DNA from: Actinernus sp. WN-2022
Taxonomy: Eukaryota > Cnidaria > Anthozoa > Actiniaria > Actinernidae
Length of the DNA stretch: 64,000 bases
Direction of reading: 5' to 3'
NCBI GenBank assembly: GCA_030867875.1
Contig: JAOWCC010001501.1
Location: 22,317,036-22,381,035 of the forward strand
A program made the position numbers and the translations under genes. Of this stretch, positions 26,801-34,408 are shown one piece after another (within the stretch, counting starts at the first letter, position 1; each line of letters begins with the position of its first letter). Below the pieces are notes generated by a model, which searched no databases, had not been told where the DNA came from, and saw nothing but the letters and a program-made list of their open reading frames with translations.

Positions 26801-28601
26801 TGTGTTTGCTTTTGATTTCAAGGGCGAATGGGAAGGATTTTGGAGGGCAATTTTCAGCTCCTCGAAATTGGTGAAAATCGGAGAAACGAAAAACGATCAC
26901 CAAAACAAATGAGTTTTTCTCCAAAGTGGGAGAGTCAAGCGATCCCAGTTATAGCTGTGGCTTTGAAGTCATTCATCCCTTGAAATAATATCGCAACATC
27001 GTATTTCCAGCGTGTCTAGGTTTGATGCAATATTTTTTCCCAGGTACATGCTTCATATTGGCCGCTTTGGGCCGCTCTAGTAGTGAAAGGGTTAAACTGA
27101 TACATGGCCATGGATGATTTATCTACGATGTTTCCTCGAGGCACTACATAATTTAGACTGGAACGCACCCTGAAGGTATCCGGTAAGCTTAATGTCCACT
27201 GAATGTTATGAGTCGGACCCCCTCCCCCTTAACGTCCATATTTTTTCCTCAAATCTCTTTCCCATGACTGTTTCAGTCTTAAAGCACCACACTAATGTCA
27301 ACACCTGGACACGGCCCCCTCTCCCCCGGGGGAAAACTCCCTATATGGTACTGACAGGGATGCTCGTCGTACCTTTTAGGGGTTAAAATGTGTAGTTTGG
27401 TACCACTTAGGGAGTTCCCCTAAACATTGAGTGGACATAATTTAAGCAGGGCACTAAGCATAATTGTGTAGATGGTCCCTTAGTGTGCCAGTATCCGGCC
27501 AGTTGAACACACATTGTTGAAATGTCTATTTTCCTCAAATTGAAGCTTGTAGACCTACTATGGTCTAACTACAAAAATAATTATTCAATAAATTATGTTA
27601 ATCGAGAAAATGTATAGGCATGATATTTACTAGGGTGTGTTTCTCTTCAGCAGTCTATGATGTGGTCTGTGTCACATGGAGTACATTCCATCTCCACTCC
27701 TAGTCTTTTTTGCTTGATATCCCCATCCTCTGTTGCTCAGCCGATTTTTGTATTATACAAATTGATTATAGCGATGTTTCGTGTGTCGTCATCTATTGTC
27801 ATTAATGTGCCAACCAGAGATCCATTGGTTCCTAACACAAAGCGGACTTTACAAATCATGGTTGGCACATTAGCATGACAATTGCAATGTTTATCAACAC
27901 GAAACATCGCTATATACCACTTTTATTACACATTTTTTTTTAAGGATACCTCACTTGTTGTCAATGGCACTGGGACAGCTGACCATATACTGGGCACCTA
28001 AGGTCTTTGCAAAAATGGCAATAATGTTCAAGCTATTGCGGTAAAACCGTCAAATTTCATACATTATATTAGTAAATAAATGGGCTGTCTCTGGATGAAA
28101 TCTCACCAATTTTCCGACCACGAAAGCAAAGATACGGCGGTTATAAACTGGCCAGATACTGGGCAACAAGCAGTGCATATAATTATAAAGCGTCGCACGT
28201 GGCAGTGCCGTGATTTACAACATTTTACCCTGAGTTAATAGCTCACCAAGTCTTTCATCGCTTGTGTCACCAGTTCACTCGTTTTTCCTCCACGTAAAAA
28301 CATTGCTGTCTTTATATTCTCTACAACTTTTGCAGAGCGACGTTCTAACACTCGCTTCCCTCGTTGGGTTTTGGGCTTTCTGACAGTGAGCAACAAGATT
28401 CAAGAATCAAGAATCAAGATAAAACTGGAATAATATTTCTCATGAAGGGAAGTTCACGATCAGAGGCTTACTTCACTACGTTGATACAAAGTTAAGCTTA
28501 TTGCTAGGATTCTATTGCTATAACACAAGATCTTAGACAAGGGTAAACGGGAGAAATAAAAAAGAGTAAAGATGAACTTACACCAATTTACCGTCCGCCA
28601 T
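2818..28601 (-). CDS. RPF2: Ribosome production factor 2 (Brix-domain ribosome biogenesis protein), ten exons
   Basis: Exons from 5' to 3' on the minus strand: 28582-28601, 28247-28379, 22442-22483, 20002-20044 region (39 coding nt), 18942-19023, 13466-13542, 7247-7343, 6047-6139, 4926-5070, 2818-2988. Nearly all have GT donors and AG acceptors with matching phase. The product starts [16 protein letters not shown] and has the expected family blocks in order: [125 protein letters not shown], then a basic tail. About 300 residues, the usual family size. In known eukaryotes Rpf2 works with Rrs1 in the nucleolus to load the 5S RNP (5S rRNA, RPL5, RPL11) onto pre-60S particles. The joined coding length is 2 nt out of frame (899 nt), and the conserved DFFR block between the 7247 and 6139 exons was not found. 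A 10-nt micro-exon would repair both. Confidence 0.93.
3221..3345. repeat. Dispersed intronic repeat, copy 1 of 3
   Basis: The stretch from CATTAATAATTCATGAAGCA to GATTTACATAAACTTT recurs diverged at 4381-4500 and 6415-6540, all inside RPF2 introns. The family is unrecognised. Confidence 0.5.
3426..3484. repeat. Perfect 23-bp hairpin
   Basis: TGCTTTATGGGATTTACAAA plus CTC at 3426-3448 is followed 13 nt later by its exact reverse complement at 3462-3484. It adjoins the dispersed repeat copy and could be its folded end. Confidence 0.6.
3860..4145. repeat. Degenerate inverted-repeat element rich in TTCCAGGA motifs
   Basis: It starts ACAGGGTTCATACTACT and ends with an approximate inverse, AGTAGTGTGAACCTTG. 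The inside is full of CCAGGAG and TTCCAG motifs. Reads as an old MITE-like repeat in the last RPF2 intron. Confidence 0.4.
5355..5716 (+). mobile_element. tRNA-derived SINE, family 1, copy 1
   Basis: The head looks like a tRNA with pol III promoter boxes: box A TAGCTCAGTTGG at 5367-5378 and box B GGTTCGAATCC at 5410-5420. A non-tRNA body follows and the tail is GGCGCTATATAAATATGGCC then an ATT repeat. A second copy lies on the minus strand at 20655-20997. The body and tail argue against a functional tRNA gene. It lies in an RPF2 intron. Confidence 0.85.
6310..6420. repeat. Fragment of a dispersed foldback element
   Basis: GTTTATATTTCCAATATGCT and the following TTGGTAAAATCACTTCT match the foldback at 16005-16480 and the fragments at 45780-45880 and 63640-64000. 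Truncated copy. Confidence 0.5.
6640..6712 (+). repeat. SINE tail fragment
   Basis: AGGCACTATATAAATTGCAT followed by an ATT run resembles the tail of the SINE ending at 5716. The tRNA-like head is missing. Confidence 0.4.
6714..6860. repeat. Small foldback element
   Basis: AAGAACCTTTCCCACATTC and its imperfect inverse GAATGTGGGAAAGGTC flank a loop whose inner arms (GATTGGGGTAGAC and GTCTACTCCAATC) also pair. Confidence 0.5.
6950..7130 (+). mobile_element. tRNA-derived SINE, family 3, copy 1
   Basis: GTGGTGCAGTGGTTATTAAT through GGCCCAAGTTAGATTCCCGC gives a box-B-like sequence, followed by TTGTTGGTATCTCGCCCTTA. The same unit recurs at 10612-10745. It is immediately upstream on the plus strand of RPF2's seventh exon. 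Confidence 0.55.
7370..7491 (-). mobile_element. LINE 3' end (tail half), split by the pogo element
   Basis: On the minus strand this reads as a 3' UTR ending in a TAA-type microsatellite tail, a common end for CR1/L2-like LINEs. The preceding part continues at 10362-10600, so the pogo element sits inside the LINE end. Confidence 0.5.
7515..7622. repeat. Subterminal repeats of the pogo element, left end
   Basis: AATAAACGCCGC-type units (one written AATAAATGCCGC) repeat several times, with one inverted copy at 7608-7620. Matching units lie at 10275-10335. The inverted copy supplies an AATAAA polyadenylation signal to the minus-strand gene, about 72 bp past its stop. Such repeats often bind transposase; this is inferred here. 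Confidence 0.65.
7692..8186 (-). CDS. HIRAN-like domain protein carried by the pogo element
   Basis: An intact frame of 164 residues with an ATG at 8186 (a second ATG lies 21 nt in). From about residue 28 it has GHHVYKSVW, then [29 protein letters not shown] and CAQITGKRK. This follows the HIRAN pattern (conserved D-x-NAI-x-V, then VG-x-xP and a helix). HIRAN domains in HLTF and Rad5 bind 3'-OH ends of single-stranded DNA. No helicase or other domain is attached, so this is a stand-alone domain. It is divergently arranged with the transposase inside the same inverted repeats. A role in handling transposon ends, or in target or repair choice, is inference. Family assignment is by motif reading only. 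Confidence 0.68.
   Translation of the reverse strand: MVVRITKMARALSVEFKMYFKVDFETVIRGHHVYKSVWTPAKGHELQCKQDTRAEAKEHDPNAIGVYLVSECDEKKLVGHVPIELSRLLKNFLDANDENKLCAQITGKRKREVGLVVPANFTAFTTELRIATILERELSERAKKYTHFELNNIGTQGQKFPLLM
8187..8677. promoter_or_regulatory. Shared divergent promoter interval of the pogo element
   Basis: The 491 bp between the two start codons must contain the 5' ends and promoters of both genes if both are expressed. No convincing TATA box was identified. AACTTACAAGTT-type repeats occur near 8237 and 8489. Confidence 0.45.
8678..10114 (+). CDS. Pogo-type DDE transposase
   Basis: An intact 478-residue frame starting at ATG 8678. Residues about 17-65 ([19 protein letters not shown] to REWRANK) form a Brinker/pogo-type helix-turn-helix. 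Residues about 82-150, from GGRKPLS to [11 protein letters not shown], are the CENP-B/Tc5-type second DNA-binding domain. The DDE_1 catalytic core follows: D195 in [11 protein letters not shown]302 in LLAWDSY, and D338 in [14 protein letters not shown]. The second and third acidic residues are 35 residues apart, giving DD35D. The C-terminus is acidic. An AATAAA lies at 10254. No frameshift or stop was seen. Expected role: binding the element's ends, excision, and TA-targeted insertion in the nucleus. Confidence 0.93.
   Translation: MADPNKDSKDIISHKGKRRQKYSLAVKKQVITFAESNGNRPASRRFQVDEKRVREWRANKNNFFVLLGTKKGKERSRLHGGGRKPLSTRLEEVLLEWIENRRSRGLRVSCKLIMKKVEIVYRDMTEGNHVDEDFKASRGWLCRFMKRNGLSLRRKTSVAQQDPDKMLGKLVSYIIQVKRLQKQHNYGPSDIIAMDETPVWCDMVSETTIDTTGKKSITLKTTGHEKSIVSVCLAAKADGTKLKPMVVFKGAKREVAALNIEFKHRAVVATSTNAWMNTELTHVWVNSVLGIFSFKRRLLAWDSYECHIEDSISDAIRYKKIDRVIVPGGCTKYIQAPDVSWNKPFKSLCTEKYDEWLGTVGLYQETAAGNLKVPPRRTILKWILDSWNELPVEIIQKSFPSCALNLPVDGAKDDTIHCLKEGQPCHAGQAMLKSQLGILNEPDSNPFTECTDSDVEEAHPVLELIDSDNEGDSDIEIE
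10362..10600 (-). pseudogene. LINE reverse-transcriptase C-terminal remnant (upstream half of the split LINE end)
   Basis: Minus-strand translation in mixed frames gives [15 protein letters not shown] and IRELDN-like blocks, resembling the end of CR1/L2-type LINE ORF2 (RT-x-YG...WNSLP...IRE...FK). The frames are broken. It continues across the pogo element into 7370-7491. Confidence 0.5.
10612..10745 (+). mobile_element. tRNA-derived SINE, family 3, copy 2
   Basis: GTGGTGCAGTGGTTATTAAT, GGCCCAAGTTTGATTCCCGC and TTGTTGGTATCTCGCCCTTA match the copy at 6950-7130. It ends in repeated TTAATTTC. Confidence 0.55.
10746..11858. other. Intronic sequence, nothing recognised
   Basis: AT-rich RPF2 intron. 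Short open frames here lack family resemblance and codon bias. Confidence 0.4.
11859..12284. mobile_element. Inverted-repeat element (MITE-like)
   Basis: ATTAGCCGGTAACAAAACGA near 11862 and its near-exact inverse ending at about 12281 form termini of about 40 bp. An internal hairpin (TTGTCCCTCCAAA and its inverse) lies at about 12026-12073. No coding capacity. Confidence 0.65.
12286..13400 (+). pseudogene. LINE reverse-transcriptase remnant, CR1/L2-like
   Basis: Three frames are needed to read it. 12300-12535 encodes [20 protein letters not shown] and [12 protein letters not shown]; 12530-12730 encodes [15 protein letters not shown] and the catalytic FADD; 12740-13234 encodes [18 protein letters not shown] and the thumb region; 13235-13395 encodes [14 protein letters not shown] blocks in another frame. 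The endonuclease and the start of RT are missing, so it is 5'-truncated and frameshifted. Confidence 0.85.
13590..13765. repeat. Dispersed repeat, copy beside RPF2 exon 6
   Basis: TTCATAAAGGCATTAGAGCA through ATGAGAAATGAATAAGGTG matches 19785-19990 in the neighbouring intron. Parts also flank the 18-bp minisatellite at 22705-23080. Family unrecognised. Confidence 0.5.
14264..14990. repeat. Dispersed repeat related to the element at 25659-27091
   Basis: Long stretches, such as TTTCCAATGAAATGTGCTCT and AGCAACGGCTTGAGTCCAAA, recur in the same order in 25659-27091, which has an additional ~430-bp segment. The left end (TTAACTCTTTGTCG) is a diverged form of that copy's end; the right end is missing here. 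Confidence 0.65.
15090..15460 (+). pseudogene. LINE ORF2 C-terminal fragment with a 67-bp tandem duplication
   Basis: [20 protein letters not shown] is encoded twice in a row (15098-15164 and 15165-15235), followed by KISIFGQK and ASEIHPYNT. These resemble the region after the thumb in CR1/L2 LINEs. Stops interrupt the frame. Confidence 0.5.
16005..16480. mobile_element. Foldback element with ~130-bp inverted arms
   Basis: GATTCTACATCAAGTGAATA to AGAGGTTTCTATTT on the left is mirrored on the right (AAATAGAAACCTCTATAACT to ATTGATGTAGAATC-like sequence). Fragments of the same family occur at 6310, 45780 and 63640. Confidence 0.75.
16754..18106. mobile_element. TTAA-flanked inverted-repeat element, copy 2
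   Basis: The termini GGTATCAGGAGCCCTT and AAGGGCTCCTGATACC are perfect inverses, each bordered by TTAA (16750-16753 and 18107-18110). Inside, GGGTGTCTCAGTTTTCTG and a near-inverse form a second hairpin (about 17023-17180). The 1353-bp interior has no transposase frame, so it is non-autonomous. Confidence 0.8.
18820..18875. repeat. GTT microsatellite and homopolymer run
   Basis: Repeated GTT/TTG units followed by T8 and G8, just downstream (minus strand) of RPF2 exon 5. Confidence 0.8.
19214..19455 (+). mobile_element. tRNA-derived SINE, family 2
   Basis: CGCCTCCCAGTTAGCTCAGT gives a box-A-like head; the box-B region (CCGGTTAAACCCTGGCC) is degenerate. A non-tRNA body ends AATTAAATAAAGTCAC. 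It differs in body and tail from the other SINEs here. Confidence 0.65.
19785..19990. repeat. Dispersed repeat, copy beside RPF2 exon 4
   Basis: Matches 13590-13765 (TTCATAAAGGCATCAAAGCA to GAGATATGAATAAGGTG). It abuts the exon at about 20002. Confidence 0.5.
20465..21300 (-). mobile_element. LINE 3' end with internal duplication, interrupted by a SINE
   Basis: The stretch with TATTAAAACTAATTACAAAA and TATGAATTAAATACAAGATT at 20550-20590 is repeated at 21000-21055, and the SINE at 20655-20997 sits between. Minus-strand frames at 21150-21250 give short LINE-like C-terminal scraps. Family assignment is weak. Confidence 0.45.
20655..20997 (-). mobile_element. tRNA-derived SINE, family 1, copy 2
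   Basis: Reverse-complement relative of 5355-5716: GCCTCACTGGTTAGCTCAGT head, GGTTTGAATCCCGGC box B, AAGGGACG-type body, and GCGCTATATAA near the tail. It interrupts a duplicated LINE 3' end. Confidence 0.85.
22279..22408. repeat. Small foldback element next to RPF2 exon 3
   Basis: AAGGGCTATGTGCAAAATGG on the left pairs with the inverse of ATCCTTGTTGCACACAGCCC on the right. It ends 34 bp from the exon at 22442. Confidence 0.6.
22715..23045. repeat. 18-bp minisatellite with palindromic core
   Basis: About 18 head-to-tail units of GGGTGACTTGTGAGTCAA, with a few TTAG variants and two shortened units (22917-22929, 22951-22963). Each unit contains TGACT-TGTG-AGTCA, a 5-bp stem with a 4-nt loop. 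The unit length keeps frames open, producing spurious THKSPL repeats on the minus strand. It lies in RPF2 intron 2. Confidence 0.95.
25050..25410. repeat. ATATAGGA-rich repeat
   Basis: AAATATAGG and TATAGGA motifs recur more than ten times irregularly, in two clusters (25058-25130 and 25308-25410) separated by non-repetitive DNA. Confidence 0.55.
25659..27091. mobile_element. TTAA-flanked inverted-repeat element, copy 3
   Basis: CCCTTTCACT at the left and AGTGAAAGGG at the right, each bordered by TTAA (25655-25658 and 27092-27095). The CCC start plus TTAA fits piggyBac-type ends. Most of the interior matches 14264-14990; an additional stretch at about 26020-26450 is absent there. No intact transposase. 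Confidence 0.7.
27756..27914. repeat. Foldback element
   Basis: TATAGCGATGTTTCGTGT and TAATGTGCCAACCA on the left are mirrored by TGGTTGGCACATTA and ACACGAAACATCGCTATA on the right. Confidence 0.7.
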
Positions 28602-28817
28602 GTTGGATTGGATGTTCTTCCCTAGTCCCACGCAGCCTTCCCGTATCGCGCGCAATCTGTAATGCCGGGACTGGTTGAAAAATAATACTTTTAGGAGAAA
28701 ACACTTGAAATTCTAAATTAAGCTTTTGTAATCCACTTTATTCCTCATCGAAAAAAAAAGGAAAAGCATATCAGGACATTCACATGGTTTTTCTCTTCTA
28801 TCTCAGGGTGTTAATAT

Positions 28818-29181
28818 AGTAATCTATACTCACCGGTCTTACTAACACTCGTATGGAGTAAAGGAATGGACATTATGCCGATCGCCTGAGTCCCCAAGCG
28901 AAACCAAAAAGAAAAGGGGGGGGGGGGAGGTGCGGGCGGGTATCACAATAACCGGTACGGGGCTCAGTGGCAATCGACAGAGGGCGAGGAAGACCCACGT
29001 GTAAAACAACTATACGCCAGACAAACCTATACCGGTCGGTACTACACAGTGGCGACCTGTTACAAGTGGTTCCTTCCCTCACCTCTTTATATACTCGCGT
29101 GGCGCAAGACCGCTGAGCATAGTAATCTATACTCACCAGTCTTCCTAACACTCGTATGGAGTAAGGAATGGGCATTATGCC
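28818..29181 (-). repeat. Direct repeat pair in a retroelement remnant
   Basis: GTAATCTATACTCACCGGTC and the following ~60 bp (28818-28880) recur at 29121-29181. Split direct repeats are a feature of DIRS/Ngaro elements, and a tyrosine-recombinase remnant lies just beyond. A poly-G run (about 28917-28928) sits between the copies. Confidence 0.5.
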
Positions 29182-29699
29182 TCCGCCATAGGGATTGAAT
29201 GCTACACCCGGTAACGACCCGACCAAAAGAGACCCCCAACTAAAGGAAAGCCCAGAACTCAAATCCCATACCTACATGTAACAAGCCCAACCCTAAACTA
29301 ACAGTCCCAACAAATCTTAACCTGCACGATAATACAGAAGAGACTAAACAGAGGTCAAGGTTTTGTGATGGACAGGGGACGCTTGACCTGAGAATGGCTA
29401 GGCGATGGAAAAGCCAGAACAAAGTTCTTGAGGTGGTCATACTCGGAATCAAGATGAGTGGCTACTGACGCTCCAGGGGGTGCTGTGGCGAGAAGGTCCG
29501 CAGGGGCTCCAGCACGGAGTATGTCTGCCAATTTCATGTAGTACGAGGCATAACATAACATAACATAACATAACATCCGCCAGAGAAGAGCCGGAAAACG
29601 CTAACGTCAGGGCGCAGCCACTTCTAAAGCTATGAAGAGTCTCCCCTTCGTTTATTCAAAGTAGAATTTAAGACGTGACTCCGCTGTAGAATACAGAAG

Positions 29700-30160
29700 G
29701 GGTTTGTCCATAATTGTTCCTCTTGGGGTTGTAGGTCTAAAAAGATGACCTTGGCGTAGATCTATTCCAAAGTTTCAATCGCTCTAATGGGACACACCAA
29801 AGGGTTAGGGTGTCGTATGATTCCGAATAGGTTTGAACCGCCGACCCGGAGAGTTTTTCCCCAGACATGATGGAAGAAAGCCCGTCATCCGCTGGGAAGC
29901 GGGCGATTTCTATATAGTCCTCACTCTGCCCAGATCTCCTGTCCTGTCCCCACTGAAGAACAATGACCGTTTTAAACAAAGCCTGGTCTCTAGCGACGAC
30001 AAATAACTCGGATTGGGTCAAGGCAGGGGAGATCATGCGTTTTTCTATAACGTGGGCGAGAGATGACAATATGTCGATAAACAGAGGCGTTGCCTGCTTA
30101 GGAATGACCCTAGCTTGAAGCTGCTCTGCGGTAACAGCCTTTAACTACTGCTTAACTACA
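29700..30160 (-). pseudogene. Tyrosine-recombinase remnant (DIRS/Crypton-like)
   Basis: The minus strand encodes QATPLFIDILSSLAHVIEK and LFVVARDQALFK, then after a frameshift WGKTLRVGG, NLFGIIRHPN and LVCPIRAIETLE. The order ARDQAL...GKTLR...N-F...VCP-x-x-AIE is typical of tyrosine recombinases of animal DIRS-like elements. Stops and the frame change mark it as dead. Family name is tentative. Confidence 0.5.
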
Positions 30161-30235
30161 AGACCAGAGGCCGGGTTGCCAATTGCCAACCAAACGTTCC
30201 AATCGCCCTGGCGACCCGACTGGTTGAAAATGGAA

Positions 30236-32400
30236 CTTTCATCATCATCATCATCATAAGCTTTTATTAAATATAACAGTATCGCATTCATTATAATAAT
30301 TACAATGCTCTTCCAGCGAGCCGTCAAAGGAAAACCACTACATGCTACTACACTATGGAAAACACCCTAACTAATCTATAACTTTAATAAATTCAATAAA
30401 AAGTCTGTAATCCAACTGAATCCAACAATCAACAGCTGCTGTTTATCTAAAGTCCAAGGTATCCTTAAAGGCGTTTATATTCGTCATGGATTTAGAATCA
30501 TCCGGTAGGTCACTCCACAAAACAGCCCCTCTGTAACTAAAAGCCCGCTTTGCAGCTTCAGTGCGAGGTCTTGGAATAAACATATTATTATCACTACCCC
30601 TCGGGTTATGGTGATGTATGCTGGATGTAGCTTGAAAAAGCTCTCTAATTCCTGAAGGATAATGGCCTCTCATTGATTTAAAAACACTAACTGCAAGTTG
30701 TTTTGTGCGTCTGATCTCAAGGGTGTCCCAGTCGAGGCTCTGTAGAATATCGGTAGATCTAATATTGTAATCAGAAGAAGTAATGAGCCTACCAGCCCTA
30801 TTATGAAGCCTCTGGAGTCTGTCACATTGGCCTTTACCCATGCAACCCCATACCTCACTGCAGTAATCAAAGTAGGGAAGTATTAGAGCTTCATGTACTT
30901 TTAGCAGGGTTTGGCGAGGCACAAGGTGGTGGATTCGTTTTATGGCCCCTAAGCCAGCAGACACCTTAGTCTACATATAGTATCGGTATGACTCCGCCAA
31001 CTTAGTGCCTCGTCAACCTCCACGCCTAAATATCTATAGCTCGTCTCTCTCTTGAGTTGCTGGCCACCAACACTGACATCAAAATTATGGTTTAAATGGT
31101 TTAGCCGATATATACTGACTGCCCACGATAACATACTTGGTCGTTTTAGTGTTCAAAGTAAGCTTATTAGCACGAAGCCAATTTTGAACCTTTTCAAGAT
31201 CAGTGTTTAATTTGGCCTCAAGTGTCATGGGATCCTCAGCAAAGGCAGTTAAACTAGTGTCATCTGCATACATTCTTACAGTCGATGTCAAACCAGATTC
31301 TTGCAAATCATTGATATAAATAAGAAACAACAAGAGGAACCCCGTAAGAAATTGGAAGAGCACTAGACAACGTGCCATTTACAGACGTATGTCAGTTGCC
31401 ATCGGTTAGACAGATATGATTTGAACCATTGGATCGCATGACAGTCGAGACCATAGCAATTAAGCTTATTCATTAATATATGATGGTCGACAGTGTCGAA
31501 GGCCTTCTTTAAATCAAGGAAAAGAGCACCGTTTAGGAGGCCAATATCAATGTTTAGGTACCAGTCGTTAGTAGCTTCGATTAAAGCAGTCAGAGTTGAG
31601 TGTTGTGGCCTAAAACCATGCTGGGAGACTGCCAAAAGGTCATTACTAATGAGGTAACTGTAAAGCTGATTGAAAATGATTTTTTCAATTATTTTACTAA
31701 CAACTGGTAGTATTGATATTGGTCTATAATTATTGGGATCTGATTTCGTATCCTCTTTGTAAATTGGCAAAACTTTGGCAATCTTCCACTTTTCTAATAG
31801 ATAAATTAATGATATAGGTCAGGGAAGGCACTCACCACGGGGGAAGCTTCCTTTACTAACCTAGTGGGAATGCCATCCAGACCAGCGGCTTTATTTGGAG
31901 ATAATGAATTAATTAATCCAGATACCATATCATTATTCGTTTCACAAAGAGAAAAACGAGAAGATGTTGGGGTGATATAATCTTCAAAGTTAGTACAACT
32001 TTGTGGGATTGATCTGGCAAGCCTTGGACCAATATTGGAAAAATGGGTGTTGAGCGCATGACTGATTTCAGTTGGGGTAGAATAAGTAACATCCTCGACT
32101 TGAATACCGTTAATCTCTGAGTTGCGAGGGTTTCTTCCCAAAATCGTTTGCACACCCTTCCATGTCTTTCTAATGTCACTCTGACATTCTTCGAAATATT
32201 TCTTATAATAGGCTATTTTTGCCTTTTTGATACCAATATTGATCTCATTTCGTGCCTGTTTATAATTCGCCCAATTCTTCTCAGACTTATTTATACTTGC
32301 AATCCTTTTTACCGGCTGCGAAAGAGAGGAAGGAAGTCTTGATGGAAAAGTAAAGGATTGCCCGTTTCGACAACCGATCGCCGGGCATTTGCACGGAGTC
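30236..32400 (-). pseudogene. LINE ORF2 remnant, CR1/L2-like, reverse transcriptase nearly complete
   Basis: From 5' to 3' on the minus strand: linker region with KTWKGVQTILGRN and NKAAGLDGIPTRLVKEA; RT blocks NNYRPISILPVVSKIIEKI, SQHGFRPQHSTLTALIEA and FLDLKKAFDTVDHHILM; catalytic MYADDTSL; thumb RYLGVEVDEALSWRSHTD; and a C-terminal region ending AVLWSDLPDDSKSM. The tail is a repeated ATG/ATC microsatellite at 30238-30257. At least four frame breaks. The endonuclease domain is missing, so it is a 5'-truncated copy. Confidence 0.88.
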
Positions 32401-32787
32401 TGAAAGTGTCGTTTACATATGTGATACCAGACACACTGAATTATGATCTGCACTAAAATCGTCGAGTGTACAGCATTCCTTAATTACATTGGTCAACTTT
32501 TGCCGCATTTTCCATGTAAAGTCTGCCGATGAAGCGGTCTCACTTGTCAACCAATGCAAAGAGCTTCTAGATAGGAACAGTATTGAAATCAGGATTAATA
32601 CTGGCATTATCAGCACTATTAATGGGCCTCAGGATCATGTTTCCGCCATGCAAGACCGTAGCGTCCGTTGGACTTATTGAATGGGGGCTGCAGAGATTGT
32701 AGAATAATTTAAAACCATTCAGTTATAGTGCAGCAAATCTTCTAAGTTGTATGACATTGGACGTAGAAAATTGTCACCGGCTCGACC

Positions 32788-33306
32788 ATGCACATCAAAC
32801 AGGCGAACATGTCCATGATGGAATATGCTAGATCATTTGGACTTACAATGAAAGAATCCGTGAACAGGGTAACACAATGGGCGGCGTATTATCATACAAG
32901 TAGGAGGTCGTGGTACCCCAAACCAGAGGAGACAATGCCATTTTCGAAAGTGCCTACTATAAAGCCCCTGCCCACCGTTGAAATGTCAAAAGTAAATTAT
33001 CCGGGTGCAATACGACAGCGGACAGTGCCACAAGAGACGACGATGGCACAGCATGGCACTCTACCTGAGTTCATGTATCAGCGTCACTGCATCTGCAATT
33101 CTGAAAAACCCGTTAATGTCATCTTCGAGGAGGCTAGGCAAGATGTAGTGGAATCTGGATAGGACAGTCTACTCGACATCTTTGTCGAGGAACAAGCCCA
33201 AGACGAATTTGGAGATGACCCAGAGTACAACGAAAATAGCGATGAGGATGAAGGTGCCGACGACGAAAACGGAAATTATTTACAACTCAAGCATATTAAG
33301 GCCTGA
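32788..33306 (+). pseudogene. Unrecognised ORF with an in-frame stop and acidic tail
   Basis: ATG at 32788 opens a 124-codon frame (MSMMEYARSFGLTMKES, SRRSWYPKPEETMPF, QRTVPQETTMAQHGTLPEF). It hits TAG at 33160-33162, then continues open in the same frame for 47 codons (FVEEQAQDEFGDDPEYNEN...) to TGA. The total would be about 171 residues with a strongly acidic end. No family recognised; the setting among dead retroelements suggests a mobile-element or captured gene remnant. Confidence 0.4.
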
Positions 33307-34189
33307 CTCGCCTGTTAATTTGACATATTTTTATTTAAAGGGAGGCTTCCATCCAATCTTTGTGAAACTCGGTAGGCTGTTTGTTATCGGTATTTGTAAC
33401 AATATGAACTACTTGTATCTTTCAAAGTGGTGTCACGTTAACGGTTGAAACCTTGGGACAAAAACGGGGTACGTAAAGTGATCTTAAATGAATCTTTTTT
33501 CTTCATTCTTCTATGACTCATAATAAGGGCTTGAACGATGCGCCTTTTAATCATGTCCATATCATAACGGAAGAAATTGATTAAAGGAAACAGGTCACGT
33601 GACATAGTAAAAAGTAAAATATCTTATAATATAAGTGACCGATACCACCTTAAAAGGCGCAAATGCAATGCAATTGTCATTTTAAGCAGTGTGATAGCAA
33701 AACAAAGCCAAATTTTCCTGTGTAAACCTCCCCCATTTCAAAGAACTCGTTTTATGACGTCACCAACTGGGGAATGTCACGTGACACTAAAGGAGACTTC
33801 CATCTGTTTATGAAAGTCAAATATTAGGTATTTTCATATTTTGGACAACTTACATATAAATATATCGACAGAGAATTGAAGATCTTTAAAAACTCTGCTG
33901 GGGGTCTGTTAAGGACGAAAATCCAGGCCTTAAGTTACTTGAGAAGGAAAAATCGGGAGTTCGACAACTTTTCTTCTTGGCGTAAGGTCGCGCTTTGGAA
34001 GAGCTATCCAATTCAACAATCGTTTTTTGTCATGAAAGGCTAAAACACTCACATGTGGCGCCGCAATGAGGCAGCATAGACCAACTGAATCAGTGGACGT
34101 TCAGCAGTATCACCACACTTTACGTGCAGTGTGGTCAGTATGGCTTTGTGATGTGTTTGTTTTGCGGAAAATCGTTAAGGTATTTAGGA

Positions 34190-34408
34190 CATAGAGGTAA
34201 TCGGCTAACTCTGTTGCCACCCAATTCAGATCATGTGATTTAAACACACATTACTCTGGAGAATTGACTCTTTGAAAATTAATTTTATTCAGATAGGCAT
34301 GACTGCATTATGATTAGAATGAAAAAGGAATAATTCCCCAGAGTAGCATCAGTTTACATCACATGATCTGAATTGGGTGGCACCAGCGTTAGGCGATTAC
34401 CTCTATTG
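34190..34408. mobile_element. MITE-like element with ~60-bp inverted repeats
   Basis: GAGGTAATCGGCTAACTC and GCCACCCAATTCAGATCATG on the left are mirrored by CATGATCTGAATTGGGTGGC and GGCGATTACCTC on the right. Non-coding interior of about 90 bp. Confidence 0.75.

Larger units (their letters stand above)
23850..27470. mobile_element. Composite inverted-repeat region
   Basis: TTAGTGCCCTGCTTA and ACCGGATACCTTCA near 23855-23880 reappear inverted at about 27175-27190 and 27450-27465. The interval contains the TTAA element at 25659 and a repetitive ATATAGGA-rich stretch (25050-25410). It may be a larger non-autonomous element with nested insertions. Target duplication unresolved. Confidence 0.45.
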
